The position numbers and the translations under genes were made by a program. Below the pieces are notes generated by a model. It was not told where the DNA came from. It did no database searches and saw nothing but the letters and a program-made list of their open reading frames with translations. A stretch of 53,446 bases of DNA from a virus: IMG/VR virus record IMGVR_UViG_3300013285_000579, positions 1 through 53,446 of that record; one strand, given 5' to 3'. Below, one piece after another: positions 23,793-31,771 of the stretch (within the stretch, counting starts at the first letter, position 1; the number at the start of each line of letters is the position of its first letter).

Positions 23793-24728
23793 ATGTATAC
23801 AGAACTTTACGAGAAATTAATTGATAATGCAAGAAAAGAAAACAGAATGAGAGATCAGGGAACTTACTATGAACGACACCATATTGTTCCTGATTTTTTA
23901 TTTAAGAATAGAAAAAGAACAGGTCCTAAAGGAAATCTAGATGGTAATCCTGACAGCGTAGGAAACATCGTCTTACTGACTTTCTCTGAGCATTTAATGG
24001 CTCATTATTATTTGTATGAGATATATAAAGAAACTAGATATGAATACTCTGCTGGTTCTGCCCTACAATTCTTTTTTGTTAAGGCAACTAGTAATCACAA
24101 AAGACAGGTTAATTTATCTGAGATTGATGGGAAGTTTCTTAAGGACATGGACCATTTGAGGCTACTTGGTAACGAGTGTATTAGTAAAGCACGAAAAGGA
24201 AAGATGCCAGTAGTTAATGCTATTACTAGGGAAAAACAAGGATCGGTGCGCATAGACCACCCAAATGTATTGTCGGGTGAATGGATTCATCATAGCAAAG
24301 GTATCCCTGGAAAATCCGGTAGAGATATGACTGGTACTAAAAATGTCAACTTCAAAGAACTTACTCAGGATCGAAGAGAAAGAATGTGGAAATGTGTTTC
24401 AGTATCATGTCAAGAAGGATATCTAAAATTAAATTTATTACAAGAGTCTATGAAAAGAGAATTTATTGAATTTAAGAAAATTTCGTTAGCTTGGATTAGT
24501 AATAAATTTGGTTCTTTGAAAAACTTAATTGAAGAAACTAATAAAAATATGAATCTTACCATTAAGTACGATCCATATCATAGAAGTATATCGCACCGAA
24601 AGATTGCAGAGGAAAATTCAGCAAAACATCGATGGTATAATAACGGAATAACTAACGTCAGAGTAACAGATGAAAAAGAATTTTGTAAAGAAAATCCAGA
24701 ATTTGTCCAAGGAAGAATAAAAATATGA
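23793..24728 (+). CDS. Free-standing HNH homing endonuclease between split-intein halves
   Basis: 311 residues with its own Shine-Dalgarno (TAAGGAAAT). The HNH core is YYERHHIVPDFLFKNR (~27-42) followed by GNIVLLTFSEHLMAHYYLYE (~66-85), the H-H-I-V-P...N-I-V-L-L-T...H...A-H pattern of phage homing endonucleases. The central KMPVVNAITREKQGSVRIDH and VLSGEWIHHSKG and the late HRWYNNGITNVRVTDE (~270-285) look like the modular DNA-binding segments of such enzymes. The gene is AT-rich. Its stop overlaps the ATG of the C-half (ATGA). It probably cuts intein-less nrdA alleles and spreads the element by homing. Confidence 0.85.
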   Translation: MYTELYEKLIDNARKENRMRDQGTYYERHHIVPDFLFKNRKRTGPKGNLDGNPDSVGNIVLLTFSEHLMAHYYLYEIYKETRYEYSAGSALQFFFVKATSNHKRQVNLSEIDGKFLKDMDHLRLLGNECISKARKGKMPVVNAITREKQGSVRIDHPNVLSGEWIHHSKGIPGKSGRDMTGTKNVNFKELTQDRRERMWKCVSVSCQEGYLKLNLLQESMKREFIEFKKISLAWISNKFGSLKNLIEETNKNMNLTIKYDPYHRSISHRKIAEENSAKHRWYNNGITNVRVTDEKEFCKENPEFVQGRIKI

Positions 24729-24826
24729 TAAAAATTAAAAAAATTAAAGTAGAGCCTACTGACGTATATGATATCACTGTACCAGAAACCGAGTGTTTTT
24801 TTGCCAACGATATTTTAGTTCATAAC
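24725..24826 (+). other. C-intein of the split NrdA intein
   Basis: 34 residues ending HN immediately before the TGC codon at 24827-24829. With 23434-23757 it makes a complete, endonuclease-free splicing domain. Confidence 0.88.
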
Positions 24827-25828
24827 TGCCAAGAGATTCTATTACCTACTAAGCCTTTCCAACGTATTGAAGATGAGTCCGGCCGCATTGCCCTCTGCAC
24901 ACTTGGCTCAATCAATTGGGGTTCATTCAAGTCACCACAAGAAATACGTAAGTGCTGTAGAGTTCTTGTTCGTAGCCTGAGTAATCTATTAAGCTACCAA
25001 GACTTTCTATCTATTCAAAGCAAGTTGGCTAACGATGACTTTGAACCACTGGGTGTTGGTATTACTAACCTAGCTTACTGGCATGCACGTAAAGGATTTA
25101 AGTACGGTGAACCAGAAGCACTTGCAGAAGTTAAGCGTTGGATGGAACATCAGGCATACTATCTAACTGAAACTTCGGTTGAGTTAGCACAAGAGCGCGG
25201 TGCTTGCAAGCGTAGCGAATTCACTTACTACGGTAAGGGTGTGTTTCCTTGGGAACGTAGGAACAAGGGAGTAGACGAACTAACCAGTTTCGCTCCAAGT
25301 ATTAATCTAGACTGGGAAGGCTTGCGCCAAAAGCTATTGCAATATGGCATCAGAAATGCTACACTAATGGCTGTTGCACCTGTTGAAAGTTCTAGTGTTG
25401 TGTTGAACAGCACGAATGGTATTGAAATGCCAATGGAACTTATCAGTGTCAAAGAAAGCAAAGCGGGTAGCTTTGTTCAAGTTGTTCCCGAGTACAAGCG
25501 TTTGAAGAATCGTTATCAAATGATGTGGGAGCAGAAGGACTGTGTAGAGTACTTGAAAACTAGTGCGGTGTTAGCTGCATATGTGGATCAGTCATTGTCT
25601 ACCAACACATTCTACAATCCTGCATTCTTTGATCAAGGCAAAGTACCCGGTACACTGATTGCCAAGAACTTGATGCTTGCATACAAGTGGGGCTTGAAGT
25701 CAATGTATTATAGCCTAATTAACAAAGTGGGCAGTAAAGCTGCATTACAAGAGGAAAGCAACATCATTGCTTTCGTTAAGCAAGAACCAATTGAAGAAGA
25801 AGAATACTGTGAAAGCTGCGTCCTATGA
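24725..25828 (+). CDS. nrdA: Split-intein C-half fused to the NrdA C-terminal part
   Basis: 367 residues. Residues 1-34 are the C-intein: block F YDITVPETECFFAN and block G ILVHN, ending in the splice-site Asn34. Cys35 is both the +1 extein residue and the equivalent of E. coli NrdA C439, the thiyl-radical cysteine, in CQEILLPTKP; Glu37 matches E441. RIALCTLGSINWG holds the C462 equivalent. MYYSLI holds the radical-transfer tyrosine pair (Y730/Y731 equivalents), and the tail CESCVL carries the redox-shuttle cysteines. An AAGGA-like site lies about 13 nt upstream of the ATG. The stop overlaps the nrdB ATG. Confidence 0.9.
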   Translation: MIKIKKIKVEPTDVYDITVPETECFFANDILVHNCQEILLPTKPFQRIEDESGRIALCTLGSINWGSFKSPQEIRKCCRVLVRSLSNLLSYQDFLSIQSKLANDDFEPLGVGITNLAYWHARKGFKYGEPEALAEVKRWMEHQAYYLTETSVELAQERGACKRSEFTYYGKGVFPWERRNKGVDELTSFAPSINLDWEGLRQKLLQYGIRNATLMAVAPVESSSVVLNSTNGIEMPMELISVKESKAGSFVQVVPEYKRLKNRYQMMWEQKDCVEYLKTSAVLAAYVDQSLSTNTFYNPAFFDQGKVPGTLIAKNLMLAYKWGLKSMYYSLINKVGSKAALQEESNIIAFVKQEPIEEEEYCESCVL

Positions 25829-26925
25829 GTAAAGAACAATACGATTTATCAAAACAAACAAACTACCTCAAGCGCACTATGTTCTTGGACCCGGCAGGTC
25901 CAGTTACTGTTCAACGCTTCGAGGAAGTAAAGTACCCACGCATTGCTAAGTACGAAGAAACTGCCCGTGGATTCTTCTGGGTTCCGGAAGAGATTTCACT
26001 GACTAAAGACAAGATGGATCACAAGGATTCATCCGATGCTATCAAGCATATCTTCACTAGCAATCTACTACGCCAGACTGCACTTGATTCAATTCAAGGC
26101 CGTGCTCCTAGTCAGATTTTCAGCCCTGTTATCAGTATTCCTGAACTTGAAGCACTAGTAGGCAACTGGAGCTTCTTTGAGACTAACATTCATAGTAAGT
26201 CATACTCACACATCATTCGTAATGTATACGGAGTACCCAAAGAAGAATTCAACAAGATCCATGATACTAAAGAGATTATTGACATGGCCGCTAGTATCGG
26301 TAGATACTATGAAGCACTACACCAACTCAACTGTCGCAAAGAATGCGGAATGCCCGTCACTGAACGTGAGCATATCAAAGCTATCTGGATGGCACTACAT
26401 GCATCTTATGCGCTAGAAGCATTCAGATTCATGGTATCGTTTGCAACAAGTCTCGCTATGGTAGAGAATCGGATTTACATCGGTAACGGAAACATTATCT
26501 CCTTGATCCTGCAGGACGAGTTGCTTCATACAGAGTGGACAGCATGGTTAATCAACAACGTAACCAAAGATGACCCTCGCTTTGCATCTGTAGTAGACGA
26601 ATGCAAAGTAGAAGTTTATGCATTATACCTAGAAGTTATTGAAGAAGAAAAGAACTGGGCAACCTATCTATTCTCTAAGGGTGTAGTGATCGGGTTGAAT
26701 GCTGAGATATTAAAAGACTTTGTAGACTTCACGGCTTTCAATCGGTTGAAAGATATTGGCATCAAGTATGCTGAAGGTCATCCTAAGCACAGCCCTATCC
26801 CATGGTTTAATAAACATGTAAATCTCAACAAGAAGCAAGCAGCATTACAGGAAACAGAAAGCACATCATACGTCATCGGAGTGATGAGTGATGTAGTAGA
26901 CTACGACCAACTACCGGTACTATAA
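25825..26925 (+). CDS. nrdB: Ribonucleotide reductase small subunit
   Basis: 366 residues, class Ia-type radical subunit. Metal-ligand positions: Asp88 (TALDSIQGR), Glu119 and His123 (FFETNIHSKSY), Glu in LEAFRF (~205), and Glu/His in DELLHTE. The tyrosyl-radical residue is Tyr127, followed by SHIIRNVYG. The first Glu and His are separated by three residues instead of the usual two (E. coli ETIHSRSY), an apparent one-residue insertion. The gene overlaps the nrdA C-part by ATGA and is followed by a glutaredoxin. Forms the active enzyme with spliced NrdA to make deoxyribonucleotides for phage DNA. Confidence 0.92.
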   Translation: MSKEQYDLSKQTNYLKRTMFLDPAGPVTVQRFEEVKYPRIAKYEETARGFFWVPEEISLTKDKMDHKDSSDAIKHIFTSNLLRQTALDSIQGRAPSQIFSPVISIPELEALVGNWSFFETNIHSKSYSHIIRNVYGVPKEEFNKIHDTKEIIDMAASIGRYYEALHQLNCRKECGMPVTEREHIKAIWMALHASYALEAFRFMVSFATSLAMVENRIYIGNGNIISLILQDELLHTEWTAWLINNVTKDDPRFASVVDECKVEVYALYLEVIEEEKNWATYLFSKGVVIGLNAEILKDFVDFTAFNRLKDIGIKYAEGHPKHSPIPWFNKHVNLNKKQAALQETESTSYVIGVMSDVVDYDQLPVL

Positions 26926-26926
26926 A

Positions 26927-27169
26927 ATGACAATGACAGCAATCATTTGGTCGAAAGACTCCTGTCCTTATTGTGTTCAGGCTAAAGCCCTGCTCACACA
27001 AAAAGGCATCACGTATGAAGAACGAAACATCATGCATGGTACCTGGACAAAAGAACAACTATTAGAAGCAGTACCAACTGCACGTACATTACCACAAATC
27101 TTCTTGAATGAAGAATATGTGGGCGGGTTCACTGAACTCAGAACTAAATTAACAGAAAGCAATAAATGA
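26927..27169 (+). CDS. Glutaredoxin
   Basis: 80 residues with the dithiol active site CPYC (~13-16, in WSKDSCPYCVQAKALL), a TLPQIFLNEEYVGG segment (~58-71) containing the cis-proline and glutathione-binding loop, and the normal length of a small phage glutaredoxin (T4 NrdC/GrxA type). It is expected to reduce the C-terminal cysteines of NrdA. It starts 1 nt after nrdB and overlaps the next gene by ATGA, placing it in the ribonucleotide reductase operon. Confidence 0.9.
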   Translation: MTMTAIIWSKDSCPYCVQAKALLTQKGITYEERNIMHGTWTKEQLLEAVPTARTLPQIFLNEEYVGGFTELRTKLTESNK

Positions 27170-27468
27170 AATTCGAACAAGGCAAGACCTACACTATTAA
27201 ATTGAACTCAGGCGAGGAACTTATCGCTAAGGTATCCGGTCTCATTGATGCAAACACCATCGATATCACTGATCCAGTGTCAATTGCTCCCGCTCAAAAT
27301 GGTATGCAAATGATTCCTAGCATGTTTACCGCCGCCCCCGGTTCTTCAGTAACGCTAAATACTACTAACGTGGTAATGTTCTCAGAGACTGAGGACGGTA
27401 TCAAGATGAAATACATTGAAGCAACGACCGGTATTAAAGTTCCGGATAAGAAAATATTCTTGGGGTAA
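27166..27468 (+). CDS. Small Sm-like protein (putative)
   Basis: 100 residues. MKFEQGKTYTIKLNSGEELIAKVSG followed by IDITDPVSIAP and VTLNTTNVVMFSETEDGIKM gives the five-strand pattern of a small Sm/LSm-like barrel, known from T4-type aquatic phages. Whether it binds RNA or is structural cannot be told. It overlaps the glutaredoxin stop (ATGA) and precedes the PAAR gene by 1 nt, bridging the metabolic and virion operons. Confidence 0.45.
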   Translation: MKFEQGKTYTIKLNSGEELIAKVSGLIDANTIDITDPVSIAPAQNGMQMIPSMFTAAPGSSVTLNTTNVVMFSETEDGIKMKYIEATTGIKVPDKKIFLG

Positions 27469-27469
27469 T

Positions 27470-27754
27470 ATGGCAGCAGTAAGTCGTGTAGGAGATCAGA
27501 ATCAAGCCGGTGGCGCTATCAAGCGCGGCGCCGACTCGGTGTTTGTTAACGGGGTTGCAATCGGATTGCACGTTAGCGGCATAACTCCTCACGCGCCATG
27601 GGACCGTCGTTCACATTCTCCGCATGAAGCAGCTACTACCACTGAGGGTAGTGCTACTGTATTCGCTGAGGGTGTGCCTGTACTTAGAGTAGGATCGGGA
27701 AACACTTGCGGTCATAGTATCGTACAAGGCTCACCGGATGTATTTGTACCATGA
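27470..27754 (+). CDS. PAAR-domain spike-tip protein
   Basis: 94 residues from the ATG at 27470; a longer upstream start overlaps the previous gene and is rejected. MAAVSRVGDQNQAGGAIKRG, then FVNGVAIGLHVSGITPH, HSPHEAATTTEG and TVFAEGVPVLRVGSGNTCG are the repeated beta hairpins of a PAAR cone with His/Cys residues available for zinc at the tip. In T4 the equivalent (gp5.4) caps the cell-puncturing spike. Its stop overlaps the next ATG (ATGA), coupling it to a large structural gene. Confidence 0.8.
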   Translation: MAAVSRVGDQNQAGGAIKRGADSVFVNGVAIGLHVSGITPHAPWDRRSHSPHEAATTTEGSATVFAEGVPVLRVGSGNTCGHSIVQGSPDVFVP

Positions 27755-30126
27755 GCTTGACGGGTAAATACTCTCCTCTCAACTTAAACAGCTTGGGGTC
27801 ATTAGCGCAGAACATTGGATTGCGAATCAATGCTAATGCCGAACATCACATGGGTACTAGCGATTCATTGTCTGGACATGCAATGGGTACAACCTCACTG
27901 AATACTGTTATTAGAATGCTAGTTCATTCTATACGAGAAGGATTTCTAAACGGTAATCTAACCTGCTATGCGGATCTAATATCAATTGGCTCTGCATCTA
28001 TTCCTGCATTAGGGGATAGCAAGCCCCCTCAGTATTTGCGCACAGCAACTCTTGCCCCTTATCCTAGTGCATCACCGTATGATAGTGAGTACGCTAGCTA
28101 TGGTTGGTTAAGAACTATTCCTCTGCAAGCGCACTACGAATTCTATATCAACAATGGATCGTACAGTGACTTCCTGCATACATTCAACATGGCATCTGGC
28201 TTTATCGCACAGTCGAACAAAGCTATCGATGCAATGAATGCAGCGGATACATATCTTGACGGTGTGTACAGTAACATGAACGACTTAGTTACTGCTGATT
28301 TGGCAGGGGTAAGTTTAGCATTATTCTTCTGGGGACAAGACTTGATTGCATCGGGCAGAGCGATAGACCTCAGTCAGATAAGCACATTCGGTGACCCTAG
28401 TAACTTACTTAAGACCTTGCACAAGAACAAAGCAATGACTAAAGCAGTTACATTGGCATTATTAGTAGCCGGGTTCTCGTCAGATGAGATAGATCGTATC
28501 ACTGGTGGCGGCGATGTTTCAGTGGATCAGCAGAAGAAACTATACGGTGCATTCAGTATCGTTATGGGCAGTGATCTAGTTGACGCATTGATTCCATTGA
28601 ACTGTCAAACTAAGGGGCTAGACACTCTTGTTGACTTGCTAAACCCAAAGAAGCTGTTTCCTAATAGTTATTCAACGCTAACCGTCCCTGAGTATAATGC
28701 AATACCGGGCCCTACCAACAGCAAGACTTACTATCTACTGTATACCGGCGGTGAAGTAACATCACAGGTACTGCATGGATTCGGAGAGAGACTGAAAACT
28801 ATTCTCCCTGACACATTAGCAGCCGCATGCGGTGCATTCACTAATACGATGCTACAGGTTAAAAACATCAAGACAATGGACATTGAACGTTTCAGTCAAG
28901 TAGTACGTAACCTAGAGACAGTTAGTGACTTGGGTGTTAACGGTACCAGTGCACCGACTAATCAACCTATTAGAAACTCAACGCTGCCTATAATCGCAGT
29001 AGGTTCCGGTGATAAAGGAAGATACACTACTTGTGATTTCTTCGGTGCTATGTCGGGTCTGCCATATGACTGGACTAAGCTAGAGAGTTATCTAACATCA
29101 CTAGGTACTTCTACTCTCTTTTACATATACAAAGAACTATATCTAGCAGTAACATGGGATCAGGCAACCGCTACTGTATTATACTCTACTAGCACAGACG
29201 GAGATGGTATCACTGTATATCAAGCTACCGGAGTAGTACTAGTCGAGCAAGGCGGAGGTTTTGGCCGCGCCGGCGCTGCATCACCCATCGTCACTCTCAG
29301 TAACGGTGGCATGGGCATTACTACTATAGGGGTGAACGATTCAGAACCCACGATAGGAAATTTCGGCAGAGTCACATCAATATCACTCACTTCCACCGGA
29401 CCAGGCTCTAGTTCAATTCCTACTGCAATTATAGAAAACCCACCGGGCCCGGGATGGGGCGGTATGAATGCGGTTGTGTTAGGATATATTAATCAAGCTA
29501 ACGCTGAGATTGCTAACATCAAAACCAACAACCCCGCACTAGCACTAGTGATAAACAAACTATACAATGAATTCGGTAATCAGATGACAATTGAACAGAA
29601 TGCTAGAAGTCTTGGTTTAAGAGCAGAAAAGTTCTTACCTGATCTTAGCACTGTTATCACTGAAGTATACGGCTTCATGGAAAGTTTGAACATCTACTCA
29701 ACACAGACTGAATTCTGGGGTGCAGTACAGAATATAGAAGCTATCACTGATACTGCTACGGTAGGTGGTAACAGTGTTATTGGTGGCATGAGAGAAGTTC
29801 GCAATGCTCATCGTCTGGGATTAACGGGCGTCGAGCAAGATAACGAAGTGGGAGTAGAGCAGCTTGTCCTGCCTAGAGTCAACGGGTCAATTCCTACTAC
29901 TAGTACTGGTGCTATATACGGCATACCAGTCATGACTGGGGGTCCGGTTACTGGATTGACTCCTAGCGCTGGTAACGGCAACACATCGCCGTGGACTACG
30001 TTAGTCCCGGACACAGTAGACATAATTACAATTACGCCTATCGTGATACCGTCAATACTTACGCCGTCTCAAGCAATCGAGGAAGTTATATTATGTAACT
30101 GCGACTGCTGGGACAAGTTAATCTAA
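27751..30126 (+). CDS. Large virion structural protein downstream of PAAR
   Basis: 791 residues. MSLTGKYSPLNLNSLGSLAQN and GLRINANAEHHMGTSD begin a mainly helical protein with WLRTIPLQAHYEFYINNGSY (~112-131), a LVDLLNPKKLFPNSYSTLTV block (~298-318) and a C-terminal stretch ending CNCDCWDKLI. I recognise this as the kind of protein encoded next to baseplate or spike genes in T4-type aquatic phages, but no specific function can be given. The ATGA overlap with the PAAR gene supports a baseplate or spike partner role. Confidence 0.6.
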   Translation: MSLTGKYSPLNLNSLGSLAQNIGLRINANAEHHMGTSDSLSGHAMGTTSLNTVIRMLVHSIREGFLNGNLTCYADLISIGSASIPALGDSKPPQYLRTATLAPYPSASPYDSEYASYGWLRTIPLQAHYEFYINNGSYSDFLHTFNMASGFIAQSNKAIDAMNAADTYLDGVYSNMNDLVTADLAGVSLALFFWGQDLIASGRAIDLSQISTFGDPSNLLKTLHKNKAMTKAVTLALLVAGFSSDEIDRITGGGDVSVDQQKKLYGAFSIVMGSDLVDALIPLNCQTKGLDTLVDLLNPKKLFPNSYSTLTVPEYNAIPGPTNSKTYYLLYTGGEVTSQVLHGFGERLKTILPDTLAAACGAFTNTMLQVKNIKTMDIERFSQVVRNLETVSDLGVNGTSAPTNQPIRNSTLPIIAVGSGDKGRYTTCDFFGAMSGLPYDWTKLESYLTSLGTSTLFYIYKELYLAVTWDQATATVLYSTSTDGDGITVYQATGVVLVEQGGGFGRAGAASPIVTLSNGGMGITTIGVNDSEPTIGNFGRVTSISLTSTGPGSSSIPTAIIENPPGPGWGGMNAVVLGYINQANAEIANIKTNNPALALVINKLYNEFGNQMTIEQNARSLGLRAEKFLPDLSTVITEVYGFMESLNIYSTQTEFWGAVQNIEAITDTATVGGNSVIGGMREVRNAHRLGLTGVEQDNEVGVEQLVLPRVNGSIPTTSTGAIYGIPVMTGGPVTGLTPSAGNGNTSPWTTLVPDTVDIITITPIVIPSILTPSQAIEEVILCNCDCWDKLI

Positions 30127-30136
30127 TCCCAAAGTA

Positions 30137-30165
30137 TTGACCTTTACCCTGCATAGTGTTAAACT
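30137..30165 (+). promoter_or_regulatory. Sigma70-like promoter with inverted repeat
   Basis: TTGACC, a 17-nt spacer, then TAAACT (30160-30165). An imperfect inverted repeat (TGCATAGT/ACTGTGCA, 30150-30170) covers the -10, so an operator is possible. It would drive the hydrolase gene at 30187. Confidence 0.45.
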
Positions 30166-30186
30166 GTGCAACAGAAAGAAGTATAT

Positions 30187-30759
30187 ATGAAGAATATAGC
30201 CACTAAAATTTTAGCAATAGTCGTAGTGGTGTACACCCTCGTCGTTGTTGTATCTAGTGTCAACATAGAAGAACCTGCAGTTGCAGTAGAAGCCAAGCCG
30301 GTCGATAGTAAGCAATTACAATGTCTAGCGGAGAATATCTATCACGAAGCTGGTAATGAAAGCCTAACCGGGCAAGCAGCAGTAGCCTGGGTTGTTATTA
30401 ATCGCGTACATCACGGTTTCGCCAGCACACCCTGCAACGTAGTCTATCAGACCGCATGGATAACAAAGCTCAATGAAGAAACACTGGATGAGTATAAAGT
30501 TAGAATGTGTCAGTTCAGTTGGGTATGTGAGGGAAAAGCTAGACCTAACGCAACTGACCCTAGATATCAACGGGCAAAGCAAGTTGCATATGAAGTATTA
30601 GCATATGATGCATATAACGAAGTATTGCCCCGTACCGCATTGTTCTTTCATAATCTAACGGTTGACCCACTCTGGCCATACAAGCAAGTAGCAAGAATAG
30701 GCAATCACATCTTCTACAGTAAACAGAAAGCAACACATAATGAAGTCAAGTCCAGATAG
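30187..30759 (+). CDS. SleB-like cell-wall hydrolase with N-terminal membrane anchor
   Basis: 190 residues from the ATG at 30187; a GTG 7 codons upstream is less likely. Residues ~9-26 are a hydrophobic segment (ILAIVVVVYTLVVVVSSV) serving as signal-anchor. Residues ~45-185 match the SleB/Hydrolase_2 family: CLAENIYHEAGNESLTGQAA with the catalytic Glu, WVVINRVHHG, CQFSWVCEGK and LFFHNLTVDPLWP. The enzyme cleaves peptidoglycan; a SAR-endolysin-like role in lysis is plausible. A sigma70-like promoter precedes it. Confidence 0.8.
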   Translation: MKNIATKILAIVVVVYTLVVVVSSVNIEEPAVAVEAKPVDSKQLQCLAENIYHEAGNESLTGQAAVAWVVINRVHHGFASTPCNVVYQTAWITKLNEETLDEYKVRMCQFSWVCEGKARPNATDPRYQRAKQVAYEVLAYDAYNEVLPRTALFFHNLTVDPLWPYKQVARIGNHIFYSKQKATHNEVKSR

Positions 30760-31285
30760 AGGTACCTTTACTATGGGTATGTATGAGAAGAAACTCATAG
30801 ATTACCCTACGGATTCTGAATCATTGGATATGATTGACTTCTACAAGAATGATCTACAACGGCGACTAGAACTGGAAGAAACAGCAGAGTGGCAAACAGA
30901 AAATATGGAATATGATCTACGCACAAGTTCGTTGATGACAGAGAAATGTAGTGACAAAATCTATGCCCAGCATCTTTATGCAGCATTATGCAACAATGAT
31001 TTCACTAAGAATGACGTATGGCCTATACTAACAGACAAACGGTGGAGTTGTTCATGGCGACACGCAGGTGGAATCATATCTAATATACGTGAAGAGGGAG
31101 ATTATATTGACTGGTACTGTAGTGGAATTCAACAATCAACTGACTTAGACGATGATCAATTTAGAGCATTAACTAAGATAGAACAAGAAGTTTATCTACA
31201 GCAGGCAGCATACGTGGCCGAGGGCGTAGTTACAGATGAGATAAGACAGGACATATTACAGCTAGGTTGGATAGTAGCTGAATAA
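30740..31285 (+). CDS. Hypothetical protein after the hydrolase
   Basis: 181 residues; not assigned to a function. It is acidic and helical, with a distinctive WSCSWRHAGGIISNIREEGD segment (~103-122) and DYIDWYCSGI. It starts 20 nt inside the hydrolase gene in another frame; a later start at 30773 (MGMYEKKLIDYP) would remove the overlap. Similar proteins occur singly in many tailed phages. No membrane segment is seen. Confidence 0.5.
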   Translation: MKSSPDRGTFTMGMYEKKLIDYPTDSESLDMIDFYKNDLQRRLELEETAEWQTENMEYDLRTSSLMTEKCSDKIYAQHLYAALCNNDFTKNDVWPILTDKRWSCSWRHAGGIISNIREEGDYIDWYCSGIQQSTDLDDDQFRALTKIEQEVYLQQAAYVAEGVVTDEIRQDILQLGWIVAE

Positions 31286-31288
31286 ATA
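31281..31288 (+). promoter_or_regulatory. T4-late-like box AATAAATA
   Basis: 22 nt upstream of the ATG at 31311, which has a strong Shine-Dalgarno AAGGAGAT. Confidence 0.45.
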
Positions 31289-31310
31289 CATATCATTAAG
31301 GAGATATATT

Positions 31311-31430
31311 ATGTTAGACACATTATTTTGGTTAGCAATCGGAGCATTCGTAGGATGGAACTTCCCTCAGCCTCAGTTCGCAAAGAACATTCAAGCTAGA
31401 GTTATTGCAGTATTCAAGAAGCCTGTATGA
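31311..31430 (+). CDS. 39-residue membrane peptide
   Basis: A short frame (MLDTLFWLAIGAFVGWNFPQ to FKKPV) with a strong ribosome site AAGGAGATATATT. Residues ~4-17 are hydrophobic and the C-terminus is basic, giving a single-pass membrane peptide with probable N-out/C-in topology. The stop overlaps the next ATG (ATGA). Position after the hydrolase allows a lysis-accessory role, but it is smaller than a usual holin. Confidence 0.6.
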   Translation: MLDTLFWLAIGAFVGWNFPQPQFAKNIQARVIAVFKKPV

Positions 31431-31717
31431 ACAAGCTACTCGTAATTGTGTTGTTATGCTTAAGCAGTTCAGCTATAGCGCAACACAATGATGGTCACGG
31501 ACATTGGCAACGTGGTTACGGTGGCTGGAACTGGATGGCACCCGCTATTATCGGTGGAGCTATTGGATATGAACTATCACGCCCGCAACCGTATGTTATT
31601 CTACAACCACCACCATTAGTCATACAACAGCCTACTATTCTTACAAATTGCAGTCCTTGGACTGAGATTCAGAACATAGACGGCACTATTACTCGTACTA
31701 GAACCTGCACTCAGTAA
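31427..31717 (+). CDS. Small secreted protein
   Basis: 96 residues. A clear signal peptide (MNKLLVIVLLCLSSSAIAQ) with predicted cleavage after AIA. The mature part is His/Gly/Trp-rich (HNDGHGHWQRGYGGWNWM), followed by a small hydrophobic glycine stretch (APAIIGGAIGYEL), a proline-rich run and two Cys (TNCSPWTEI, RTCTQ) that could form a disulfide in the periplasm. Function unknown. Coupled to the membrane peptide gene upstream. Confidence 0.6.
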   Translation: MNKLLVIVLLCLSSSAIAQHNDGHGHWQRGYGGWNWMAPAIIGGAIGYELSRPQPYVILQPPPLVIQQPTILTNCSPWTEIQNIDGTITRTRTCTQ

Positions 31718-31741
31718 ATTATTTCGGGCGTCTACTGATTG

Positions 31742-31749
31742 TATAAATC
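31742..31749 (+). promoter_or_regulatory. T4-late-like box TATAAATC
   Basis: Seven of eight bases match the T4 late consensus, 22 nt upstream of the FkbM-type gene at 31772. Confidence 0.35.
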
Positions 31750-31771
31750 ATATAGACACTGAAAGATTTAC

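Noticed and set aside
23740-24730. nrdA broken by a simple frameshift or stop error
   Set aside because: Both intein termini are complete with their own signature blocks, and an intact HNH gene with its own start and ribosome site lies between them, so the break is organised.
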